DNA from: Populus alba
Taxonomy: Eukaryota > Streptophyta > Magnoliopsida > Malpighiales > Salicaceae
Length of the DNA: 64,000 bases
Reading direction: 5' to 3'
NCBI RefSeq assembly: GCF_005239225.2
Contig: NC_133294.1
Span: 558,001 to 622,000, forward strand
The notes under the pieces are model-generated. The model searched no databases and was not told the DNA's origin. It saw only the letters and a list, made by a program, of their open reading frames with translations. Below are positions 22,364 through 35,900 of the stretch, one piece after another. The stretch's first letter is position 1. Each line of letters starts with the position of its first letter. The translations under genes and the position numbers were made by a program.

Positions 22364-23969
22364 TGATTGTGCATCAAAAGTATCATTAAGTCTTTTATTT
22401 TACATATGTATTTATTGTTTTTATTTGAATTTTTTATAATAAGTGATGTGCTTTTTAGTAATGAAGTTTCTTTTAATGTTTCGATAGGTTTTTGGAGCTT
22501 AAATGAATTATTTCAGAAAATTCAACGTCGGAATTCAGAACAAAGAATTGAAGAGAAATTTAGTTGAAGATTGAAGCAAATCTTGGTTCAAATAAGTGCT
22601 CCAAATTTGCCCAAAAAATCAATTATTTTCCAATTCTAGAAAAGAATATCATATGATCCATTTCAAGCCCAAACTTACCTTATGTTGTGTGCAAACTTCA
22701 ACCATCAAACACTCAAGGTTTCAATGTCAATCTTAGCCCAAATAATAGGTACAATTGTATACTTATTTGATGTTTAAATCCAACCCCAAATCAGCCCCCA
22801 AATCAGCCTCCAAATCAGCCCAAGCACAATCCATGATCTTACATGTCCACACAACAAATAATATTTGATTTATTTTGGGCAATTAATTGATTCAAGAGGG
22901 CAAGCACATGGATGGAAAGCTGGAGGGGACATTGTGACATTATTTTGGGTCAACAAGAAGAAAGAAACAGCTCATAAAGGAGGAAGAAAAACGTGCACCA
23001 AAGTGTTCTCCAAGCTGGCCTGATTTAATTTTCCAGAACATCTTTCGGTGTTTTGCCCATAACTTTTGACTCAGATGTCCAAATGAGCTGTTCTTTAATG
23101 ATCTGGAAAGCTCATAGAATTGCCTATAAATATGTCTCTAATAGCCATCTCCAGGGAGGCTTCTAAGAGGGTCGAATTGCTGTCCAAAGTTAGAGTCAGA
23201 TTTGTGTCCGAATTTTTACTGAAATTCTGTTGTGTTCTTCTTTGTAGATTTCGGTTCTTTAGTTTGTAAAACTTATTATTTCAATTTGATTCAAGTTATT
23301 TCATGTTTATTAAAGTGTTCTTATATATAATCATGGTTGGCTAATCTCTTTCTTGGATCCAAATCAAGGATGATGGTGATTGAGGTGAGTTCTTTAAGAT
23401 ATGAATGAATCTTAATGTTTATCTTCTTATTTTCTTCATGAATGTTTTATTATTGCAAAGAAATTTTAGAAATCATTTAGGTAATGTTATAATCTTGAAT
23501 TTTTATGCACAAACCTTAGTTTTGGTATAGAGATTGCTTGATTCAATGTCTTACTTAATTTGAAAGTACTTGTTCATTCTTAAGCAATAATTAATCTTCA
23601 TCTTTTTAAACTTCATTGTAATATCTTCCGATCTAATATCACCATCGTTGATGTTAGGTTGAGTTATCTTATATATGTTGAAGAAATCACCAATACATCA
23701 CCATTAAAATTGATTTGGACCAAGACTTACTTTTTCTTGTCTTTTAAAATCTATTTACACTTTTTCATCTTTGAAAACAAATCCATCAATTATTTTCAAC
23801 CAAGTTATTGTTAATTTAATTTCTCTTGAGTTTTTTTTGTTGTTACCTAGCTTAATTTCCAGATCTAGCTCTCTGTGGATATGACCTCGATCTTACCGAG
23901 TTAATTGCTACATCGCACACTCGTGCACTTGCGAGTTAAAACAAGTCGATCATAAAAAGCGGTCAAGCA
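22364..23969 (+). repeat. 3' LTR of the Athila-type element
   Basis: 1606 bp, matching 13318-14924. It ends AAGCA directly before the right GGGAT duplication. Confidence 0.97.
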
Positions 23970-23974
23970 GGGAT
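23970..23974. repeat. Target-site duplication of the Athila-type element (right)
   Basis: GGGAT, followed by CACCCGAAATTC, which continues the satellite monomer interrupted at 13317. Confidence 0.97.
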
Positions 23975-26900
23975 CACCCGAAATTCAAAGGCAACTGACT
24001 TTCGGCAACTAGGGCATCGAAGTCGGAATGCCGCGAAACTCACCGAGTCAAAGCCTTTCGTCGTTTGCAGAAGGAAGTATGACATAGAACAAGTAGCAGA
24101 AGCATACATGGTCAAGAGGGATCACCCGAAATTCAAAGGCAACTGAATTTCGACAACCGGGGCATCGAAGTCAGAATGCCGCGAAACTCACCGAGTCAAA
24201 GCGTTTCGCCATTTGCGGAAGCAGTCTGATGTAGAACAAGTAGCAGAAGCATACATGCTCAAGAGGGATCACCCGAAATTCAAAGGCAACTGAATTTCGG
24301 CAACCGGGGAATCCAAGTCGGAATACCGCGAAACTCACCGAGTCAAAGCGTTTCGCTGTTTGCGGAAGAGAGTGTGATGTAGAACAAGTAGCAAAAGCAT
24401 ACATGCTCAGGAGGGATCACCCGAAATTGAGAAGGCAACTGAATTTTTTGCAACCGGGGCATCCAAGTCGGAATGCCGCAAAACTCATCGAGTCAAAGCA
24501 TTACTCCCTTTGCGGAAGGAAGTGTGGTGGAGAACAAGTAGCAGAAGCATACATGCTCAAGAGGGATCACCCGAAATTGAGAGGCAACTGAATTTTGGCA
24601 AACGGGGCATCCAAGTCGGAATGCCGCAAAACTCATCGAGTCAAAGCATTACTCCCTTTGCGGAAGGAAGTGTGGTGGAGAACAAGTAGCAGAAGCATAC
24701 ATGCTCAAGAGGGATCACCCGAAATTCAAAGGCAACTGAATTTCGGCAACCGGGGCATCCAAGTTGGAATGCCGCAAAACTCATCGAGTCAAAGCATTAC
24801 GCCCTTTGCGGAAGGAAGTGTGATGTAGAACAAGTAGCAGAAGCATACATGCTCAAGAGGGATCACCCAAAATTCAAAGGCAACTGACGTTCGGCAACCG
24901 GGGCATCGAAGTCGGAATGCCGCGAAACTCACCAGTCAAAGCGTTTCGCCGTTTGCGGAAGGAAGTGTGATGTAGAACAAGTAGCAGAAGCATACATGCT
25001 CAAGAGGGATCACCCGAAATTCAAAGGCAACTGAATTTCGGCAACCGGGGAATCCAAGTCGGAATGCCGCGAAACTCACCGAGTCAAAGCGTTTCGCTGT
25101 TTGCGGAAGGAAGTGTGATGTAGAACAAGTAGCAGAAGCATACATGCTCAAGAGGGATCACCCGAAATTGAGAAGGCAACTGAATTTCGGCAACCGGGGC
25201 ATCCAAGTCGGAATGCCGCAAAACTCATCGAGTCAAAGCGTTTGCGGAAGGAAGTGTGATGTAGAACAAGTAGCAGAAGCATACATGCTCAAGAGGGATC
25301 ACCCGAAATTCAAAGGCAACTGAATTTCGGCAACCGGGGCATCGAAGTCGGAATGCCGCGAAACTCACCGAGTCAAAGCGTTTCGCCGTTTGCGGAAGGA
25401 AGTGTGATGTAGAACAAGTAGCAGAAGCATACATGCTCAAGAGGGATCACCCGAAATTCAAAGGCAACTGAATTTCGGCAACCGGGGCATCGAAGTCGGA
25501 ATGCCGCGAAACTCACCGAGTCAAAGCGTTTCTTTGCGGAAGGAAGTGTGATGTAGAACAAGTAGCAGAAGCATACATGCTCAAGAGGGATCACCCGAAA
25601 TTCAAAGGCAACTGAATTTCGGCAACCGGGGCATCCAAGTCGGAATGCCGCAAAACTCACCGAGTCAAAGCATTTCGCCTTTGCGGAAGGAAGTGTGATG
25701 TAGAACAAGTAGCAGAAGCATACATGCTCAAGAGGGATCACCCGAAATTCAGAGGCAACTGAATTTCGGCAAACGGGGCATCCAAGTCGGAATGCCGCAA
25801 AACTCATCGAGTCAAAGCATTACTCTTTGCGGAAGGAAGTGTGATGTAGAACAAGTAGCAGAAGCATACATGCTCAAGAGGGATCACCCGAAATTCAAAG
25901 GCAACTGAATTTCGGCAACCGGGGCATCCAAGTCGGAATGCCGCAAAACTCACCGAGTCAAAGCGTTTCGCCTTTGCGGAAGGAAGTGTGATGTAGAACA
26001 AGTAGCAGAAGCATACATGCTCAAGAGGGATCACCCGAAATTCAAAGGCAACTGAATTTCGGCAACCGGGGCATCGAAGTCGGAATGCCGCGAAACTCAC
26101 CGAGTCAAAGCGTTTCGCCGTTTGCGGAAGGAAGTGTGATGTAGAACAAGTAGCAGAAGCATACATGCTCAAGAGGGATCACCCGAAATTCAAAGGCAAC
26201 TGAATTTCGGCAACCGGGGCAATCGAAGTCGGAATGCCGCGAAAACTCACCGAGTCAAAGCGTTTCGCCTTTGCGGAAGAAGTGTGATGTAGAACAAGTA
26301 GCAGAAGCATACATGCTCAAGAGGGATCACCCGAAATTCAAAGGCAACTGAATTTCGGCAACCGGGGCATCGAAGTCGGAATGCCGCAAAACTCACCGAG
26401 TCAAAGCGTTTTTTGCGGAAGAAGTGTGATGTAGAACAAGTAGCAGAAGCATACATGCTCAAGAGGGATCACCCGAAATTCAAAGGCAACTGAATTTCGG
26501 CAAACGGGGCATCCAAGTCGGAATGCCGCAAAACTCACGAGTCAAAGCATTACGCCCTTTGCGGAAGGAAGTGTGATGTAGAACAAGTAGCAGAAGCATA
26601 CATGCTCAAGAGGGATCACCCGAAATTCAAAGGCAACTGAATTTCGGCAACCGGGGCATCGAAGTCGGAATGCCGCGAAACTCACCGAGTCAAAGCGTTT
26701 CGCCGTTTGCGGAAGGAAGTGTGATGTAGAACAAGTAGCAGAAGCATACATGCTCAAGAGGGATCACCCGAAATTCAAAGGCAACTGAATTTCGGCAACC
26801 GGGGCATCGAAGTCGGAATGCCGCGAAACTCACCGAGTCAAAGCGTTTCGCCGTTTGCGGAAGGAAGTGTGATGTAGAACAAGTAGCAGAAGCATACATG

Positions 26901-29900
26901 CTCAAGAGGGATCACCCGAAATTCAAAGGCAACTGAATTTCGGCAACCGGGGCATCGAAGTCGGAATGCCGCGAAACTCACCGAGTCAAAGCGTTTCGCC
27001 GTTTGCGGAAGGAAGTGTGATGTAGAACAAGTAGCAGAAGCATACATGCTCAAGAGGGATCACCCGAAATTCAAAGGCAACTGAATTTCGGCAACCGGGG
27101 CATCGAAGTCGGAATGCCGCAAAACTCACCGAGTCAAAGCGTTTCGCCTTTTGCGGAAGGAAGTGTGATGTAGAACAAGTAGCAGAAGCATACATGCTCA
27201 AGAGGGATCACCCGAAATTCAAAGGCAACTGAATTTCGGCAACCGGGGCATCGAAGTCGGAATGCCGCGAAAACTCACCGAGTCAAAGCGTTTCGCCGTT
27301 TGCGGAAGGAAGTGTGATGTAGAACAAGTAGCAGAAGCATACATGCTCAAGAGGGATCACCCGAAATTCAAAGGCAACTGAATTTCGGCAACCGGGGCAT
27401 CGAAGTCGGAATGCCGCGAAAACTCACCGAGTCAAAGCGTTTCGCCGTTTGCGGAAGGAAGTGTGATGTAGAACAAGTAGCAGAAGCATACATGCTCAAG
27501 AGGGATCACCCGAAATTCAAAGGCAACTGAATTTCGGCAACCGGGCATCGAAGTCGGAATGCCGCGAAAACTCACCGAGTCAAAGCGTTTCGCTTTGCGG
27601 AAGGAAGTGTGATGTAGAACAAGTAGCAGAAGCATACATGCTCAAGAGGGATCACCCGAAATTCAAAGGCAACTGAATTTCGGCAACCGGGGCATCGAAG
27701 TCGGAATGCCGCAAAACTCATCGAGTCAAAGCGTTTCGCCTTTTGCGGAAGGAAGTGTGATGTAGAACAAGTAGCAGAAGCATACATGCTCAAGAGGGAT
27801 CACCCGAAATTCAAAGGCAACTGAAAACTCCGGCAAAGTCGGCAATCCAAAATGCAAACTCACCGAGTCAAAAGCGTTTCGCCGTTTGCGGAAGGAAGTG
27901 TGATGTAGAACAAGTAGCAGAAGCATACATGCTCAAGAGGGATCACCCGAAATTCAAAGGCAACTGAATTTCGGCAACCGGGGCATCGAAGTCGGAATGC
28001 CGAAAACTCACCGAGTCAAAGCGTTTCGCGTTTGCGGAAGGAAGTGTGATGTAGAACAAGTAGCAGAAGCATACATGCTCAAGAGGGATCACCCGAAATT
28101 CAAAGGCAACTGAATTTCGGCAACCGGGGCATCGAAGTCGGAATGCCGCGAAACTCACCGAGTCAAAGCGTTTCGCCGTTTGCGGAAGGAAGTGTGATGT
28201 AGAACAAGTAGCAGAAGCATACATGCTCAAGAGGGATCACCCGAAATTCAAAGGCAACTGAATTTCGGCAACCGGGGCATCCAAGTCGGAATGCCGCGAA
28301 ACTCACCGAGTCAAAGCGTTTCGCCGTTTGCGGAAGGAAGTGTGATGTAGAACAAGTAGCAGAAGCATACATGCTCAAGAGGGATCACCCGAAATTCAAA
28401 GGCAACTGAATTTCGGCAACCGGGGCATCGAAGTCGGAATGCCGCGAAACTCACCGAGTCAAAGCGTTTTTTGCGGAAGGAAGTGTGATGTAGAACAAGT
28501 AGCAGAAGCATACATGCTCAAGAGGGATCACCCGAAATTCAAAGGCAACTGAATTTCGGCAACCGGGGCATCGAAGTCGGAATGCCGCGAAACTCACCGA
28601 GTCAAAGCGTTTCGCTGTTTGCGGAAGGAAGTGTGATGTAGAACAAGTAGCAGAAGCATACATGCTCAAGAGGGATCACCCGAAATTCAAAGGCAACTGA
28701 ATTTCGGCAACCGGGGCAATCGAAGTCGGAATGCCGCGAAACTCACCGAGTCAAAGCGTTTCGCCCTTTGCGGAAGGAAGTGTGATGTAGAACAAGTAGC
28801 AGAAGCATACATGCTCAAGAGGGATCACCCGAAATTCAAAGGCAACTGAATTTCGGCAACCGGGGCATCGAAGTCGGAATGCCGCAAACTCATCGAGTCA
28901 AAGCATTACGCCTTTGCGGAAGGAAGTGTGATGTAGAACAAGTAGCAGAAGCATACATGCTCAAGAGGGATCACCCGAAATTCAAAGGCAACTGAATTTC
29001 GGCAACCGGGGCATCCAAGTCGGAATGCCGCAAAACTCACCGAGTCAAAGCATTTCGCCGTTTGCGGAAGGAAGTGTGATGTAGAACAAGTAGCAGAAGC
29101 ATACATGCTCAAGAGGGATCACCCGAAATTCAAAGGCAACTGAATTTCGGCAACCGGGGCATCGAAGTCGGAATGCCGCAAAACTCATCGAGTCAAAGCG
29201 TTACTCGCCTTTGCGGAAGGAAGTGTGATGTAGAACAAGTAGCAGAAGCATACATGCTCAAGAGGGATCACCCGAAATTCAAAGGCAACTGAATTTCGGC
29301 AACCGGGGCATCCAAGTCGGAATGCCGCGAAACTCACCGAGTCAAAGCGTTTCGCCGTTTGCGGAAGGAAGTGTGATGTAGAACAAGTAGCAGAAGCATA
29401 CATGCTCAAGAGGGATCACCCGAAATTCAAAGGCAACTGAATTTCGGCAACCGGGGCATCGAAGTCGGAATGCCGCGAAACTCACCGAGTCAAAGCGTTT
29501 CGCCGTTTGCGGAAGGAAGTGTGATGTAGAACAAGTAGCAGAAGCATACATGCTCAAGAGGGATCACCCGAAATTCAAAGGCAACTGAATTTCGGCAACC
29601 GGGGCATCGAAGTCGGAATGCCGCAAAACTCACCGAGTCAAAGCGTTTCGCCATTTGCGGAAGGAAGTGTGATGTAGAACAAGTAGCAGAAGCATACATG
29701 CTCAAGAGGGATCACCCGAAATTCAAAGGCAACTGAATTTCGGCAACCGGGGCATCCAAGTCGGAATGCCGCAAAACTCACCGAGTCAAAGCGTTTCGCC
29801 CTTTGCGGAAGAAGTGTGATGTAGAACAAGTAGCAGAAGCATACATGCTCAAGAGGGATCACCCGAAATTCAAAGGCAACTGAATTTCGGCAACCGGGGC

Positions 29901-32900
29901 ATCGAAGTCGGAATGCCGCGAAACTCACCGAGTCAAAGCGTTTCGCTTTGCGGAAGGAAGTGTGATGTAGAACAAGTAGCAGAAGCATACATGCTCAAGA
30001 GGGATCACCCGAAATTCAAAGGCAACTGAATTTCGGCAACCGGGGCATCGAAGTCGGAATGCCGCGAAACTCACCGAGTCAAAGCGTTTCGCCGTTTGCG
30101 GAAGGAAGTGTGATGTAGAACAAGTAGCAGAAGCATACATGCTCAAGAGGATCACCCGAAATTCAAAGGCAACTGAATTTCGGCAACCGGGGCATCCAAG
30201 TCGGAATGCCGCAAAACTCACCGAGTCAAAGCGTTTCGCCCTTTGCGGAAGGAAGTGTGATGTAGAACAAGTAGCAGAAGCATACATGCTCAAGAGGGAT
30301 CACCCGAAATTCAAAGGCAACTGAATTTCGGCAACCGGGGCATCGAAGTCGGAATGCCGCGAAACTCACCGAGTCAAAGCGTTTCGCCGTTTGCGGAAGA
30401 AGTGTGATGTAGAACAAGTAGCAGAAGCATACATGCTCAAGAGGGATCACCCGAAATTCAAAGGCAACTGAATTTCGGCAACCGGGGCATCGAAGTCGGA
30501 ATGCCGCGAAACTCACCGAGTCAAAGCGTTTCGCCGTTTGCGGAAGGAAGTGTGATGTAGAACAAGTAGCAGAAGCATACATGCTCAAGAGGGATCACCC
30601 GAAATTCAAAGGCAACTGAATTTCGGCAACCGGGGCATCCAAGTCGGAATGCCGCGAAACTCACCGAGTCAAAGCGTTTCGCCGTTTGCGGAAGGAAGTG
30701 TGATGTAGAACAAGTAGCAGAAGCATACATGCTCAAGAGGGATCACCCGAAATTCAAAGGCAACTGAATTTCGGCAACCGGGGCATCCAAGTCGGAATGC
30801 CGCAAAACTCATCGAGTCAAAGCATTTCGCCTTTGCGGAAGGAAGTGTGATGTAGAACAAGTAGCAGAAGCATACATGCTCAAGAGGGATCACCCGAAAT
30901 TCAAAGGCAACTGAATTTCGGCAACCGGGGCATCCAAGTCGGAATGCCGCAAAACTCATCCGAGTCAAAGCGTTACGCCGTTTGCGGAAGGAAGTGTGAT
31001 GTAGAACAAGTAGCAGAAGCATACATGCTCAAGAGGGATCACCCGAAATTCAAAGGCAACTGAATTTCGGCAACCGGGGCATCGAAGTCGGAATGCCGCA
31101 AAACTCATCGAGTCAAAGCGTTACGCCGTTTGCGGAAGGAAGTGTGATGTAGAACAAGTAGCAGAAGCATACATGCTCAAGAGGGATCACCCGAAATTCA
31201 AAGGCAACTGAATTTCGGCAACCGGGGCATCCAAGTCGGAATGCCGCGAAACTCACCGAGTCAAAGCGTTTCGCCTTTGCGGAAGAAGTGTGATGTAGAA
31301 CAAGTAGCAGAAGCATACATGCTCAAGAGGGATCACCCGAAATTCAAAGGCAACTGAATTTCGGCAACCGGGGCATCCAAGTCGGAATGCCGCGAAACTC
31401 ACCGAGTCAAAGCGTTATTTGCGGAAGGAAGTGTGATGTAGAACAAGTAGCAAGAAGCATACATGCTCAAGAGGGATCACCCGAAATTCAAAGGCAACTG
31501 AATTTCGGCAACCGGGGCATCCAAGTCGGAATGCCGCGAAAACTCACCGAGTCAAAGCATTTCGCCTTTGCGGAAGGAAGTGTGATGTAGAACAAGTAGC
31601 AGAAGCATACATGCTCAAGAGGGATCACCCGAAATTCAAAGGCAACTGAATTTCGGCAACCGGGGCATCGAAGTCGGAATGCCGCAAAACTCATCGAGTC
31701 AAAGGAAGGAAGTGAGAACAAGTAGCAGAAGCATACATGCTCAAGAGGGATCACCCGAAATTTGAAATTTTGGCAATCCAAGTCGGAATGCCGCAAAACT
31801 CATCGAGTCAAAGCATTTTTGCGGAAGGTACAAGTAGCAGAAGCATACATGCTCAAGAGGGATCACCCGAAATTCAAAGGCAACTGAATTTCGGCAACCG
31901 GGGCATCCAAGTCGGAATGCCGCGAAACTCACGAGTCAAAGCATTTCGCTTTTGCGGAAGAAGTGTGATGTAGAACAAGTAGCAGAAGCATACATGCTCA
32001 AGAGGGATCACCCGAAATTCAAAGGCAACTGAATTTCGGCAACCGGGGCATCCAAGTCGGAATGCCGCAAAACTCATCGAGTCAAAGCATTTCGCCTTTG
32101 CGGAAGGAAGTGTGATGTAGAACAAGTAGCAGAAGCATACATGCTCAAGAGGGATCACCCGAAATTCAAAGGCAACTGAATTTCGGCAACCGGGGCATCG
32201 AAGTCGGAATGCCGCAAAACTCATCGAGTCAAAGCGTTCCCTTTGCGGAAGGAAGTCTGATGTAGAACAAGTAGCAGAAGCATACATGCTCAAGAGGGAT
32301 CACCCGAAATTCAAAGGCAACTGAATTTCGGCAACCGGGGCATCGAAGTCGGAATGCCGCAAAACTCATCCAGTCAAAGCGTTTCGCCCTTTGCGGAAGG
32401 AAGTGTGATGTAGAACAAGTAGCAGAAGCATACATGCTCAAGAGGGATCACCCGAAATTCAAAGGCAACTGAATTTCGGCAACCGGGGCATCCAAGTCGG
32501 AATGCCGCAAACTTCGAGTCAAAGCGTTTCGCTTTGCGGAAGGAAGTGTGATGTAGAACAAGTAGCAGAAGCATACATGCTCAAGAGGGATCACCCGAAA
32601 TTCAAAGGCAACTGAATTTCGGCAACCGGGGCATCCAAGTCGGAATGCCGCAAACTCATCCGAGTCAAAGCGTTACGCCCTTTGCGGAAGGAAGTGTGAT
32701 GTAGAACAAGTAGCAGAAGCATACATGCTCAAGAGGGATCACCCGAAATTCAAAGGCAACTGAATTTCGGCAACCGGGGCATCGAAGTCGGAATGCCGCG
32801 AAACTCACCGAGTCAAAGCGTTTCGCTGTTTGCGGAAGGAAGTGTGATGTAGAACAAGTAGCAGAAGCATACATGCTCAAGAGGGATCACCCGAAATTCA

Positions 32901-35900
32901 AAGGCAACTGAATTTCGGCAACCGGGGCATCGAAGTCGGAATGCCGCAAACTCACCGAGTCAAAGCGTTTCGCCCTTTGCGGAAGAAGTGTGATGTAGAA
33001 CAAGTAGCAGAAGCATACATGCTCAAGAGGGATCACCCGAAATTCAAAGGCAACTGAATTTCGGCAACCGGGGCATCAAGTCGGAATGCCGCGAAACTCA
33101 CCGAGTCAAAGCGTTCGCCGTTTGCGGAAGGAAGTGTGATGTAGAACAAGTAGCAGAAGCATACATGCTCAAGAGGGATCACCCGAAATTCAAAGGCAAC
33201 TGAATTTCGGCAACCGGGGCATCGAAGTCGGAATGCCGCAAACTCACCGAGTCAAAGCATTTTTTTGCGGAAGAAGTGTGATGTAGAACAAGTAGCAGAA
33301 GCATACATGCTCAAGAGGGATCACCCGAAATTCAAAGGCAACTGAATTTCGGCAACCGGGGCATCCAAGTCGGAATGCCGCAAAACTCATCCGAGTCAAA
33401 GCATTTTTGCGGAAGGAAGTGTGATGTAGAACAAGTAGCAGAAGCATACATGCTCAAGAGGGATCACCCGAAATTCAAAGGCAACTGAATTTCGGCAACC
33501 GGGGCATCGAAGTCGGAATGCCGCGAAACTCACCGAGTCAAAGCGTTTCGCTTTTGCGGAAGGAAGTGTGATGTAGAACAAGTAGCAGAAGCATACATGC
33601 TCAAGAGGGATCACCCGAAATTCAAAGGCAACTGAATTTCGGCAACCGGGGCATCGAAGTCGGAATGCCGAAACTCACCGAGTCAAAGCGTTTCGCCGTT
33701 TGCGGAAGAAGTGTGATGTAGAACAAGTAGCAGAAGCATACATGCTCAAGAGGGATCACCCGAAATTCAAAGGCAACTGAATTTCGGCAACCGGGGCATC
33801 CAAGTCGGAATGCCGCAAAACTCATCGAGTCAAAGCATTACGCCCTTTGCGGAAGGAAGTGTGATGTAGAACAAGTAGCAGAAGCATACATGCTCAAGAG
33901 GGATCACCCGAAATTCAAAGGCAACTGAATTTCGGCAACCGGGGCATCCAAGTCGGAATGCCGCAAAACTCACCGAGTCAAAGCGTTTTTTGCGGAAGAA
34001 GTGTGATGTAGAACAAGTAGCAGAAGCATACATGCTCAAGAGGGATCACCCGAAATTCAAAGGCAACTGAATTTCGGCAACCGGGGCATCGAAGTCGGAA
34101 TGCCGCGAAAACTCACCGAGTCAAAGCGTTTCGTTTGCGGAAGAAGTGTGATGAGAACAAGTAGCAGAAGCATACATGCTCAAGAGGGATCACCCGAAAT
34201 TCAAAGGCAACTGAATTTCGGCAACCGGGGCATCCAAGTCGGAATGCCGCGAAAACTCACCGAGTCAAAGCATTTGCCCTTTGCGGAAGGAAGTGTGATG
34301 TAGAACAAGTAGCAGAAGCATACATGCTCAAGAGGGATCACCCGAAATTCAAAGGCAACTGAATTTCGGCAACCGGGGCATCCAAGTCGGAATGCCGCGA
34401 AACTCACCGAGTCAAAGCGTTTCGCCCTTTGCGGAAGAAGTGTGATGTAGAACAAGTAGCAGAAGCATACATGCTCAAGAGGGATCACCCGAAATTCAAA
34501 GGCAACTGAATTTCGGCAACCGGGGCAATCGAAGTCGGAATGCCGCGAAACTCACCGAGTCAAAGCGTTTCGCCGTTTGCGGAAGAAGTGTGATGTAGAA
34601 CAAGTAGCAGAAGCATACATGCTCAAGAGGGATCACCCGAAATTCAAAGGCAACTGAATTTCGGCAACCGGGGCATCCAAGTCGGAATGCCGCGAAACTC
34701 AACGAGTCAAAGCGTTACGATTTGCGGAAGAAGAAACAAGTAGCAGAAGCATACATGCTCAAGAGGGATCACCCGAAATTCAAAGGCAACTGAATTTCGG
34801 CAACCGGGGCATCGAAGTCGGAATGCCGCAAAACTCACCGAGTCAAAGCGTTTGTTTGCGGAAGGAAGTGTGATAGAACAAGTAGCAGAAGCATACATGC
34901 TCAAGAGGGATCACCCGAAATTCAAAGGCAACTGAATTTCGGCAACCGGGCATCGAAGTCGGAATGCCGCAAAACTCACCGAGTCAAAGCATTACGCCTT
35001 TGCGGAAGGAAGTGTGATGTAGAACAAGTAGCAGAAGCATACATGCTCAAGAGGGATCACCCGAAATTCAAAGGGCAACTGAATTTTCGGCAACCGGGGC
35101 ATCCAAGTCGGAATGCCGCAAACTCACCGAGTCAAAGCGTTACTCGCCCTTTGCGGAAGGAAGTGTGATGTAGAACAAGTAGCAGAAGCATACATGCTCA
35201 AGAGGGATCACCCGAAATTCAAAGGCAACTGAATTTCGGCAACCGGGGCATCGAAGTCGGAATGCCGCGAAAACTCACCGAGTCAAAGCGTTTCGGCGGA
35301 AGGAAGTCTGATGTAGAACAAGTAGCAGAAGCATACATGCTCAAGAGGGATCACCCGAAATTCAAAGGCAACTGAATTTCGGCAACCGGGCATCGAAGTC
35401 GGAATGCCGCGAAAACTCACCGTCAAAGCGTTTCGGTTTGCGGAAGAAGTGTGATGTGGAGAACAAGTAGCAGAAGCATACATGCTCAAGAGGGATCACC
35501 CGAAATTCAAAGGCAACTGAATTTCGGCAACCGGGGAATCAACCGAGTCAAAGCGTTTCGCCATTTGCGGAAGAAGTGTGATGTAGAACAAGTAGCAGAA
35601 GCATACATGCTCAAGAGGGATCACCCGAAATTCAAAGGCAACTGAATTTCGGCAACCGGGGCATCGAAGTCGGAATGCCGCGAAAACTCACCGAGTCAAA
35701 GCGTTTCGCTTTGCGGAAGGAAGTGTGATGTAGAACAAGTAGCAGAAGCATACATGCTCAAGAGGGATCACCCGAAATTCAAAGGCAACTGAATTTCGGC
35801 AACCGGGGCATCGAAGTCGGAATGCCGCGAAAACTCACCGAGTCAAAGCGTTTCGCTGTTTGCGGAAGGAAGTGTGATGTAGAACAAGTAGCAGAAGCAT

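Larger units (their letters stand above)
13318..23969 (+). mobile_element. Complete Athila-type Ty3/gypsy retrotransposon inserted in satellite
   Basis: A 10,652-bp element with LTRs of 1607 and 1606 bp starting TGATTG and ending AAGCA, a 5-bp target duplication (GGGAT), a tRNA-Asp primer-binding site, one gag-pol reading frame and a polypurine tract. By hand I count five substitutions and one indel between the LTRs (about 0.3%), so insertion was recent. The Athila assignment rests on the gag sequence, the DLGAS protease site, the FMDD polymerase motif, the tRNA-Asp primer and the long 3' untranslated region. No env-like reading frame is seen after integrase. Coding capacity is interrupted by three 1-nt homopolymer insertions near the integrase end. 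Confidence 0.96.
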
